A stretch of DNA of 64,000 nucleotides from Rhizobium favelukesii (GTDB lineage Bacteria; Pseudomonadota; Alphaproteobacteria; Rhizobiales; Rhizobiaceae), in contig NZ_HG916852.1 of NCBI RefSeq assembly GCF_000577275.2, positions 437,001 to 501,000 of the forward strand, read 5' to 3'. Each line of letters begins with the position of its first letter. Positions within the stretch are counted from its first letter, which is position 1. Positions 56,461-64,000 of the stretch are shown in pieces. Both the position numbers and the translations under genes were made by a program. Under the pieces are notes generated by a model. That model saw only the letters and a program-made list of their open reading frames with translations, ran no database searches and was not told the DNA's origin.

Positions 56461-57618
56461 CTACCGGGCTTGATAGATGGCCGTGCCGATATCGAATGGG
56501 AAGGCGCCGAACAACCCTTCGAGCGCCGTGTTCGTAAGCGCCACCACCGTCAGGCTCCTTTCCGGATCGATGAACCACGAGTGGCCGTAGACGCCGCCCC
56601 ACTGGATCGCTCCCCGCGCCAGCGGCAGCCCGGCGCGGTCGGGATCGGTGACAACAGCCCAGCCGTAGCCGAAACCCAGCCCGGGTCGTTGAAGCCCGGT
56701 CAGGCCGTTCGTCTGGTCGCGGATCATCGCGGAAACGGTGCTCGCATCAAGCAGCGGCGCTCCGCCGCGTCTTATGGTTTCCAGTATGGCGAGGATATCG
56801 CCGGCTGTGCCTGCCATGCCGCCGCTGGCGGAATGATAGATATCGGGATCGAAGATGCGCCCCGGCGAATAGCCGAACACACCGGAAGGGGTAATGATCG
56901 AATCCTCCCATCCCATCGGCTCGGGTTGTGGCGCTGCATTCTTGTAGGGGACGGCAAGGCGGCCGCGGTCGGTTACATGAAACGCAGTGTCGGAAAGTCC
57001 AAGCGGCTTCGTGACGAGCGCGGCGACTGCCTCGCCTAGCGGCGCGCTGGTCTCCTTCTCGATGATGCCACCGAGAACATCCATCGAGATCGAATAGCGC
57101 CAGCCCTTGCCGGGCTCGTAGAGCAACGGTTCGGTTGCAAGACGGCGAAGCTCTTCTTCGAGCGCGATGCTGGGGTGTCTGCCCGCGATATCGGCGCCGT
57201 CGGGCTTCCGCTTGTTTGCATCCCCATTGAAGCCGTCGCCGAGACCTGCCGTATGCGTCAACAGATGATGGATGGTGATGACGGGTGCTGATCCGTCCGC
57301 CAGCGGGGGATAGAAATAGGGCAGCCAGCGGGCGACGGGATCGGCCGGATTGATGCGCCCCTGCTCGACAAGCCGCATGGCGGCGATGGCGACTATCGGC
57401 TTGGTCACCGAAGAAAGCCGGAAGATCGTGTCTGTGCTCATCGGCTGGCCGCTCTCCCGGTCCGCCATGCCGGCGGCACGGCTGTAGACAACGCGGCCCT
57501 CCCGCGCGACCAGGACGACGGTGCCGACGAGCCGCTTCTCGTCCAGCGCGGAGTCGATTGCGCTGTCGAGTAGCCGCGTCATTTTCGGGTCTGGCCTGAC
57601 GATTGCGAAGGAAGACAT
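56461..57618 (-). CDS. Serine hydrolase of the beta-lactamase class C/EstB type
   Basis: 385 residues without a signal peptide. SSVTK (Ser70-x-x-Lys73) and the Tyr175 of WRYSISMD are the SxxK and YxN/S motifs of this family; a GVYGHSW region replaces the third, KTG, motif. Family members are esterases, D-amino-acid amidases or beta-lactamases. The cytoplasmic location and divergent LysR gene suggest an esterase or amidase under regulator control rather than antibiotic resistance. AGAGGAAAAAC precedes ATG 57618. Confidence 0.85.
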   Translation of the reverse strand: MSSFAIVRPDPKMTRLLDSAIDSALDEKRLVGTVVLVAREGRVVYSRAAGMADRESGQPMSTDTIFRLSSVTKPIVAIAAMRLVEQGRINPADPVARWLPYFYPPLADGSAPVITIHHLLTHTAGLGDGFNGDANKRKPDGADIAGRHPSIALEEELRRLATEPLLYEPGKGWRYSISMDVLGGIIEKETSAPLGEAVAALVTKPLGLSDTAFHVTDRGRLAVPYKNAAPQPEPMGWEDSIITPSGVFGYSPGRIFDPDIYHSASGGMAGTAGDILAILETIRRGGAPLLDASTVSAMIRDQTNGLTGLQRPGLGFGYGWAVVTDPDRAGLPLARGAIQWGGVYGHSWFIDPERSLTVVALTNTALEGLFGAFPFDIGTAIYQAR

Positions 57619-57790
57619 GTTTTTCCTCTCGAAGGAACGGCGGGCGCACTCGGCCGCCTCAGGGACGGCTGGAAAATTTGGACGAGCCTTGGTGCCCGGC
57701 CCGTTGCATTGACTATGGGAGACCTTAATGCTTGCGTCCGACTGCGATAATCGTCTCTATATCCGCAAGAGCTTTGCGTGGAGGACAAAG

Positions 57791-58690
57791 ATGACGGGTT
57801 TCGCGGATCGGCTGGATGTCTTTCTCAGGGTTGTTGCCGGAGGGAGCTTTTCCGCCGCCGGCCGGGATATGAATATGCAGGCATCATCGATATCGCGGCA
57901 GATCGACATGCTGGAAGGCGAGCTTGGGGTGGAGCTGTTCTACCGGTCCACACGCCGGCTCGCATTGACATCGGCAGGTGAGACGCTTTGCCACCGCGCC
58001 CGGCAGGTACTCGGCCAGCTCGAGGAGACCCGAAGCATCGTCGCGGCGATGGCGAACGAGCCGCAGGGATGGCTGATGATCTCGGCGCCGGTCTGCTTCG
58101 GCCAGCGTCACGTTGTTCCGCTGGTGCCGGTCTATCTGGAGCGGTTCCCGAAGGTGCATCTCGAACTGTCGTTGGAGGATCGGGCCGTGAATCCTCTCGA
58201 GGATGGCATCGATCTTGCCGTCCGCATTGGCAAGCTGCAGGATTCCGCGCTTCTCGCGACGAAGCTTGCGACAACGGAGAGCGTCGTCTGTGCCGCGCCG
58301 TCCTATCTTCAGCGGCACGGTGTTCCCGCGGTACCGGCAGACCTCGTGCATCACGCCTGCCTGACCACACCGAAGCCAATGAAGGCCGGGATGTGGCAGT
58401 TCGGCGAAACCAGCTCCGAAGACCGACTTGAGGTTTCGGGTCGTTTTGTTTGCGGCGACATGGACGGGCTTCTTGCAAGCGCCATCGCCGGGCTTGGGAT
58501 CATCCACCTGCAGACATGGCTGGTGGCCGAGCCATTGAGAGATGGCAGGCTGGTGCGGCTCTTCCCGACAATGCTGCCGAGGCCAGATGGCAGCGGCATC
58601 TACGCACTCCGGCCGCCGGGCGCGCTGACGATGAAGGTGAAAGGGATGGTCGACCTCCTGAAGGCGCGCATGATTGCACTGTCGGAATAG
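57791..58690 (+). CDS. LysR-family transcriptional regulator
   Basis: 299 residues. The N-terminal helix-turn-helix (ADRLDVFLRVVAGGSFSAAGRDMNMQASSISRQIDMLEGELGVELFYRS) is followed by a periplasmic-binding-like effector domain. The GAGGACAAAG site precedes ATG 57791. It is divergent from the serine hydrolase gene with 172 bases between the starts, the usual position of a LysR regulator and its target. The effector is unknown. Confidence 0.9.
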   Translation: MTGFADRLDVFLRVVAGGSFSAAGRDMNMQASSISRQIDMLEGELGVELFYRSTRRLALTSAGETLCHRARQVLGQLEETRSIVAAMANEPQGWLMISAPVCFGQRHVVPLVPVYLERFPKVHLELSLEDRAVNPLEDGIDLAVRIGKLQDSALLATKLATTESVVCAAPSYLQRHGVPAVPADLVHHACLTTPKPMKAGMWQFGETSSEDRLEVSGRFVCGDMDGLLASAIAGLGIIHLQTWLVAEPLRDGRLVRLFPTMLPRPDGSGIYALRPPGALTMKVKGMVDLLKARMIALSE

Positions 58691-58706
58691 GTCGATCCCG
58701 GTCGAT

Positions 58707-59303
58707 TTATACCGGATAAATGCCGAGAAAGCGCTGCAGGTATTCCGACAGCATGAGCGATGGCACGAGCAGCAGCAGCGTGAGTGCCCCGATCATCAGG
58801 CCCTGGCCGTAGAAGATCATCCTGAGAATGCGTGCGATCGCAAAGACCTGCGCCAGCATGAAGGCAAGCAGCAGCAGCGAGACGACGCCGACAAGTTGGG
58901 GCAGGAAGAAGACTAGTGCGAGCAGCAGGCCGTTGATATAGGAGAGCGGGACACCCAGCCAATTGACGCTGACGATGACGGGCGCGAAACGCTCGCCCTT
59001 CTTGAAGGCCAGCAGCAGCAAGCCTGCAAAGACCAGCGGCACGAACCAATTGGCGGCTTCGACGAGCCCGAGCCGGAAATAGAAAAGCGCGCCGACATCG
59101 GTATGCGGCGGCATCGTCTGCAGGAACGCCTGGCGCCACCAGAGCCACGAGATTCCCATCGGCGGCAGGCACCATAGGATTGCCCAGAACGAGCGGTTGA
59201 CGCCGCGCTCCGACATGTCGAGGAAGCGGAACCCACGCGGATCCATGCGGATCAGCAGCCAGATCCCCGCCAGATAATATTGAACTTCTCTAAAGCCCGG
59301 CAT
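58707..59303 (-). CDS. YIP1-family membrane protein
   Basis: 198 residues with about five membrane segments (for example WFVPLVFAGLLLLAF, LLLALVFFLPQLVGVVSLLLLAFML and LMIGALTLLLLVPSLML). The layout resembles bacterial YIP1/YIPF-domain proteins of unknown function. The ATG at 59303 lies inside the last codons of dapE (14-base overlap), so it is translationally linked to dapE; a link to peptidoglycan or lysine metabolism is only suggested by context. A start ten codons earlier is also possible. Confidence 0.7.
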   Translation of the reverse strand: MPGFREVQYYLAGIWLLIRMDPRGFRFLDMSERGVNRSFWAILWCLPPMGISWLWWRQAFLQTMPPHTDVGALFYFRLGLVEAANWFVPLVFAGLLLLAFKKGERFAPVIVSVNWLGVPLSYINGLLLALVFFLPQLVGVVSLLLLAFMLAQVFAIARILRMIFYGQGLMIGALTLLLLVPSLMLSEYLQRFLGIYPV

Positions 59304-60483
59304 TCGCGAACCAGTGCTCGATGAACGTTTCATAGATTACTGTCAGTCGCTCGAGGTCGGAAACAGCGACGCGTTCATCGACCATGTGCATGGTCTGGCC
59401 GACAAGACCGAACTCCACGACGGGGCAGTAGTCCTTGATGAAACGGGCGTCCGACGTGCCGCCTGTGGTGGAGAGTTTCGGCGACTGGCCGGTCACACTC
59501 TCGACAGCGGAGGAGAGCGAGGCGATCAGCGCGTTGTTGCGCGTCAGGAAGACGTGGCTCGGCCGCTCTGCCCAGACGATATCGTACTTCAGTGGCGCGC
59601 GACCGGGACGGAACACGCTGTCGGCGGCGGCTGCGTCAAGGCGGCGCAGGATCTCCTGCTGCAGGCTCTGGGCCGTCCACGTGTCATTGAAACGGATGTT
59701 AAAGCTCGCCGTCGCATTGGCCGGTACGACATTCGTCGCAGGATTGCCGACATCAATGGTCGTCACCTCAAGGTTGGACGGCTGGAAATTGTCGGTACCG
59801 CCGTCGAACGGCGGGTCCATCAGCGCCTGAGTCAACTGTACGATACCCCGCACGGCATTGTCGGCCAGATGTGGATAAGCGGCATGGCCCTGTACACCGT
59901 GCACCGTGATCTTGCCGGAGAGCGATCCGCGCCGGCCGATCTTGATCATGTCGCCGAGCTTGTCCGGGTTGGTCGGTTCGCCGACGAGGCAGGCATCCCA
60001 GCGTTCGCCGCGCTCGGCTGCCCATTGTAGTAGTTTGATCGTGCCGTTGATCGCCGGGCCTTCCTCGTCGCCGGTGATCAGGAAGGAGACCGAACCCTTC
60101 GGCGCTCCATGCTTCTCGATATGGCGTGCGATGGCCGCAACGAAGCAGGCAACCCCGCCCTTCATGTCGACGGCACCGCGGCCGAAGAGCTCGCCACCTG
60201 ATATCTCGGCGGCAAAGGGCGGGTGCGACCATGCCTGCTCGTCGCCAACCGGAACCACGTCGGTATGGCCGGCAAACATCAGATGCGGGCCGTCATCGCC
60301 AAGGCGCGCATAGAGGTTCTCGATGTCGGATGTTCCCGGTGCTGTCGCCTTCACCTTGTCCACCTTGAAGCCAAGCGGCGACAGCATGGCATCGAGCGCC
60401 GAAAGCGCGCCGCCCTCGGCTGGCGTGACAGACGGGCAGCGAATCAGAACCTGGAGATTGGCGACGGGATCGGTAGCGGTCAT
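59290..60483 (-). CDS. dapE: Succinyl-diaminopimelate desuccinylase
   Basis: 397 residues, an M20 dizinc hydrolase. Zinc ligands are in FAGHTDVVPVG, GRGAVDMKGG and ITGDEEGPAINGT; GGTSDARFIKDYCPVVEFG and GQTMHMVDERV are DapE-specific. It makes LL-diaminopimelate for lysine and peptidoglycan. ATG 60483 (MTATDPVAN) is used instead of a start ten codons upstream. dapD lies directly upstream on the same strand. Confidence 0.96.
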   Translation of the reverse strand: MTATDPVANLQVLIRCPSVTPAEGGALSALDAMLSPLGFKVDKVKATAPGTSDIENLYARLGDDGPHLMFAGHTDVVPVGDEQAWSHPPFAAEISGGELFGRGAVDMKGGVACFVAAIARHIEKHGAPKGSVSFLITGDEEGPAINGTIKLLQWAAERGERWDACLVGEPTNPDKLGDMIKIGRRGSLSGKITVHGVQGHAAYPHLADNAVRGIVQLTQALMDPPFDGGTDNFQPSNLEVTTIDVGNPATNVVPANATASFNIRFNDTWTAQSLQQEILRRLDAAAADSVFRPGRAPLKYDIVWAERPSHVFLTRNNALIASLSSAVESVTGQSPKLSTTGGTSDARFIKDYCPVVEFGLVGQTMHMVDERVAVSDLERLTVIYETFIEHWFANAGL

Positions 60484-60642
60484 GGGTGAGGAACTATCCA
60501 GCGGTAGTGGCAAAGAAAAGGCAAGGCGGCGATACCGCCTTACTGAAATGTGCCGTCCATTTTGCCGGATCGATGTCCAGCGTCAGCGTTCGGGCGGCGC
60601 GTATCTCCCAAGACGCGCAGGCCGCCGGAACATCACGACTTG

Positions 60643-61503
<861 letters not shown>

Positions 61504-61695
61504 GGGAATTCCTTAAACTTCGATCTCTATCGTGGAGACCGAAGCCTCCGGGAATTGTGATTGGCGGGATGCGATCTGCTCTATCCCATGCAAGGGTAAA
61601 ATGGAATGATTTTTCGGGGCATGGTAATTCTCCCGATTCACGCATGAAACGACCTACCGGCAGTGTTTGCCGGCTATACTGAAAGGCATTTCGAC

Positions 61696-62562
61696 ATGGC
61701 AAAGGCAAGAAACGGCAGGCTGCGGCGCAAGGATGGCGTCTGGGACCCGCTGAAGACGAGCGCAACCGACAAGCACCGCGCCGAGGCCGTGCCGAAGACG
61801 CCGCAGACGCTGTCGCCCGCCTACCGTCTTGCTTATGCCGATGAGGACTTTCTGTGCCGCGAGGAGCTGCGGCCGATCCGCCTGCAGCTGGAATTGATGA
61901 AGCCGGAAATGTTGCTGACGGAGCGCGGCATCAAGTCGACCGTCGTCATGTTCGGCGGTGCGCGCATTCCGGCTCCCGGCCAGAGCGCCTGGGCGGCGAG
62001 AAACGAGACGCAGCGCGCCAATCTGGAAGCAGCGTCGGTGTACTACGACGAAGCACGCAAGTTCGCGCGGCTGTGCTCGAAATATTCGGCAGGCTTCGAT
62101 TTTCATGAGTATGTCGTCGTCACGGGCGGCGGTCCGGGTGTGATGGAAGCCGGCAATCGCGGCGCGGCCGACGAGGGCGCCCCCTCGATCGGCCTCAACA
62201 TCGTGCTGCCGCACGAGCAGGCGCCGAACGTCTACGTCACGCCGGAACTGAGCTTCAATTTCCATTATTTCGCGATCCGCAAGATGCACTTCATGGTGCG
62301 CGCCAAGGCGATCGCGGTCTTTCCCGGCGGCTTTGGCACGCTCGACGAGTTCTTCGAATGCCTGACGCTGATCCAGACGGGCCGCATGGAAAAGATGCCG
62401 CTCATCCTGTTTGGGGAAAAGTTCTGGCGCAGCATTATCGATTTCGAGGCGTTGGCTGAGTTCGGCACGATCGCGCCCGACGATGTCGATCTGATCAGCT
62501 TCGTCGACACTGCGGACGCCGCGTGGAAGATCATCGAGGATTTCTACGAGCACCACGAATAG
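61696..62562 (+). CDS. LOG-family (TIGR00730-like) nucleotide phosphoribohydrolase
   Basis: 288 residues. The LOG motifs GGGPGVMEAGNRGA and PGGFGTLDEFFE are intact. Such proteins release the base from nucleoside monophosphates; plant-associated ones activate cytokinins. This longer form, with an 80-residue basic N-terminal extension, is common in rhizobia, where its substrate is unproven. ATG 61696 (MAKARNGRL) is preferred over a start 11 codons upstream. It is divergent from dapD. Confidence 0.85.
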   Translation: MAKARNGRLRRKDGVWDPLKTSATDKHRAEAVPKTPQTLSPAYRLAYADEDFLCREELRPIRLQLELMKPEMLLTERGIKSTVVMFGGARIPAPGQSAWAARNETQRANLEAASVYYDEARKFARLCSKYSAGFDFHEYVVVTGGGPGVMEAGNRGAADEGAPSIGLNIVLPHEQAPNVYVTPELSFNFHYFAIRKMHFMVRAKAIAVFPGGFGTLDEFFECLTLIQTGRMEKMPLILFGEKFWRSIIDFEALAEFGTIAPDDVDLISFVDTADAAWKIIEDFYEHHE

Positions 62563-62564
62563 AA

Positions 62565-62587
62565 AGGCCCGCCGGAGCGGCAGGCCT
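62565..62587. terminator. Inverted repeat after the LOG gene
   Basis: AGGCC-C-GCCG (62565-62574), loop GAG, CGGC-A-GGCCT (62578-62587): nine pairs with one C/A mismatch. It starts 3 bases after the LOG stop and sits 20 bases before the end of the convergent EF-hand gene. No long T-run on either side. Confidence 0.45.
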
Positions 62588-62607
62588 CGCTATCGGTAAG
62601 TCTTTGC

Positions 62608-63246
62608 TTACGGGAGCGGCCGATCCGGCATGTCGTCGAGCGAGATCACGCCGTTCTTGTCGCGGTCCATCCAGGTAAAGAACTTCTCGAAGGCGGCTTC
62701 GGCTTCCTGCTTGGAAATCTGGCCGTTCTCGTCGGTATCGAAGCGCTGCATCATCATCATGCCGCGCATCATCCCGCCATGCATGCCGCGGCGATCGGGG
62801 CCGCCGTCGGGTCCGGGCTGCGATGGTGCCGGCTGCGCGTTGTCGGCATCGGTCGGCGGTGCCATCGGTGCAGCATCGTCATCCGCGGCATCGTCGGCTG
62901 GAGCTTTCGCCTTGGCCATCTTGGCTTCGTGGTACTTGCGGATCTCGCCCGGCGTCAGCGAGCCGTCCTTGTCGGTATCGATGGCAACGAAGATTGCCTC
63001 CATGCCATCCTTGGCTTCCTGCTTGGAAATCTGACCGTCCTTGTTCGTGTCGAACTGCTTCAGCATCCGAACGAAGATGACTTCACGGATCGCGCCCATG
63101 CGCGGTCCCATCATCATGCCCATGCCGTGTTGCTGGCGAGGCGGATGATGCTTCTTGTCGTGTGACGCAGCAAAACTGGTGCCGGCTGCGGCACCGACGA
63201 TCATGACGGAGGAGAGTGCGGCCAGTATCAGCTTGTTCCGAGACAT
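62608..63246 (-). CDS. Secreted EF-hand protein with His/Met-rich segments
   Basis: 212 residues. The signal peptide ends near SFA-ASHD (residue 27). Four EF-hand loops are visible at 66-77 (DTNKDGQISKQE), 90-101 (DTDKDGSLTPGE), 170-181 (DTDENGQISKQE) and 194-205 (DRDKNGVISLDD), arranged as two pairs. Between and before them are His/Met-rich stretches (HHPPRQQHGMGMMMG, HGGMMRGMMMM) and a linker rich in Ala, Pro and Asp. Calcium binding in the periplasm is likely, and the Met/His runs could also bind transition metals (inference). GAAAGGAATTGAA precedes ATG 63246. Confidence 0.85.
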   Translation of the reverse strand: MSRNKLILAALSSVMIVGAAAGTSFAASHDKKHHPPRQQHGMGMMMGPRMGAIREVIFVRMLKQFDTNKDGQISKQEAKDGMEAIFVAIDTDKDGSLTPGEIRKYHEAKMAKAKAPADDAADDDAAPMAPPTDADNAQPAPSQPGPDGGPDRRGMHGGMMRGMMMMQRFDTDENGQISKQEAEAAFEKFFTWMDRDKNGVISLDDMPDRPLP

Positions 63247-63356
63247 TTCAATTCCTTTCAATCTGCAATCTTAATGGGGATTACAGATGAAAGGGTAGGG
63301 CCGGTGCGGCAAACTGCCCAATTAAAGATCGGTAAGCTGGATGAAACTTTGGTAAT

Positions 63357-64000
63357 CTAGCCGGCAATCTTCGCAAGAAAATCAGTAAGATCGTCAGTCA
63401 CGAAGTCGATGTGATCGTCCTCGCCGCTGGTCTTTTCCCACCATTCGACAACCGTATCCTCGAGGTTGTTCGGCACCAGCAGGACGGTCTGCATGCCAAG
63501 CGTCTTTGGAACTTTGAGATTGCGGGGCAGGTCCTCGAACATTGCCGCCTTGCCGGTCTCGATGCGCTTGAGCGCCGCGAACTTGTCATAGGTCGCCTGC
63601 GCTGGCTTCGGCACAAAGTCCGCCGCCACAATGTCGAAGATATCGTCGAAATGCTCGAGGATGCCGAGCGCGCCGGCCGCCATCTCGGCATGCTTGACGC
63701 TGCCGTTGGTGAAGATGAACTTGCGACCCGGCAGGGCCTTGATTGCCGCACCCAGTTCGGGCTGCGCCGTCAGGCTCGAATAGTCGATCGCATGCGCCTT
63801 CTCGAGGAAGTCATTCGGGTCGACGCCGTGGTGGATCATCAAACCCTGCAGCGTCGTGCCATGATCGAGATAGTATTGCTTCTGCAGCTTGCGCGCCTCG
63901 TCCCGCTCCATCTGCAGCAGCGTCGAGACGTAGGCCGTCATATTCTTGTCGATCTGCGCGAAAAGGTTGACGTGGTGCGGGTAGAGCGTGTTGTCGAGGT
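63357..64000 (-). CDS. HAD-type pyrimidine 5'-nucleotidase (gene runs off the window end)
   Basis: The frame is open to the window edge, so the true start lies beyond 64000; about 213 C-terminal residues are visible. The edge reads LDNTLYP, the tail of the DxDxT catalytic motif I, followed by FIFTNGSVKHAEMA (motif II Thr/Asn) and AAMFEDLPRNLKVPKTLGM (motif IV). This matches the SDT1/pyrimidine 5'-nucleotidase branch of HAD phosphatases, which dephosphorylate UMP/CMP-like substrates. The internal Met at 63941 is not the start. Confidence 0.85.
   Translation of the reverse strand, partial: LDNTLYPHHVNLFAQIDKNMTAYVSTLLQMERDEARKLQKQYYLDHGTTLQGLMIHHGVDPNDFLEKAHAIDYSSLTAQPELGAAIKALPGRKFIFTNGSVKHAEMAAGALGILEHFDDIFDIVAADFVPKPAQATYDKFAALKRIETGKAAMFEDLPRNLKVPKTLGMQTVLLVPNNLEDTVVEWWEKTSGEDDHIDFVTDDLTDFLAKIAG

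Noticed and set aside
56461..57618. Antibiotic-resistance beta-lactamase
   Set aside because: No signal peptide and an EstB-like motif set with no clear KTG triad; a general serine hydrolase is the safer call.

Overview
The window looks like core chromosome of an alphaproteobacterium of the Rhizobiaceae, most likely the Sinorhizobium/Ensifer-Rhizobium lineage. This rests on GC-rich codon use, recognisable rhizobial genes (a Mur-type Fur protein, a PraR-type regulator, both ornithine-lipid acyltransferases OlsA and OlsB, a 761-residue malic enzyme with a phosphotransacetylase-like tail) and familiar rhizobial gene blocks (trpS/murJ/glnD/mutS/tme/olsB; lptC-lptA-lptB-rpoN-hpf-ptsN; def-fmt-truA). 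Species is not resolved. I see no rRNA, tRNA, insertion sequence, prophage or CRISPR array.

Layout. 1-6.8 kb: hemW (cut by the window start), rdgB, a VOC protein and rph, then protein-quality-control genes (hrcA, grpE, hsp20) with a GFA-family protein and a nucleoside hydrolase between them. 6.8-20.8 kb: a long minus-strand run of housekeeping genes: trmB, metK, praR-like, lnt, corC-like, ybeY, phoH, miaB, olsA, mur, rimI, tsaB, nfuA-like, uspA, a cupin and trpS. 20.9-22.3 kb: a small accessory stretch (VOC protein, about 0.5 kb without a gene, secreted M15-like peptidase). 22.3-35.7 kb: murJ, glnD, an orphan 91-residue gene and mutS on minus; tme on plus; olsB and a hybrid sensor kinase on minus. 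35.7-42 kb: lspA with two RNA methyltransferases in one overlapping operon, a CoxG-like and a GNAT gene, a DegP-like protein without its catalytic triad, a LapA-domain protein, ihfB and sppA. 42.2-47.5 kb: lptC, lptA, lptB, rpoN, hpf and ptsN, closed by a strong terminator. 47.5-54 kb: a chemoreceptor gene with a frameshift, ribokinase, rmuC and a globin-coupled chemoreceptor. 54-64 kb: def-fmt-truA, a serine hydrolase divergent from a LysR gene, a YIP1-like membrane protein, dapE, dapD, a LOG-type hydrolase, an EF-hand secreted protein and a nucleotidase cut by the window end.

Themes. Nitrogen control is represented by GlnD, RpoN and PtsN; envelope building by Lnt, LspA, LptABC, MurJ, OlsA and OlsB; tRNA modification by TrmB, MiaB, TsaB and TruA; lysine/peptidoglycan precursors by DapD and DapE. 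The strongest non-coding signals are a sigma32-type promoter followed by a ROSE-like RNA thermometer in front of hsp20, a Pho-box-like direct repeat in front of olsB, PraR-box-like sites in front of the praR-like gene, and a 10-bp perfect inverted repeat around a -10-like element in front of lptC. The most unusual genes are the triad-less DegP-like protein, the (AGT)12 polyserine repeat in the CorC-like gene and the one-base frameshift in the chemoreceptor.
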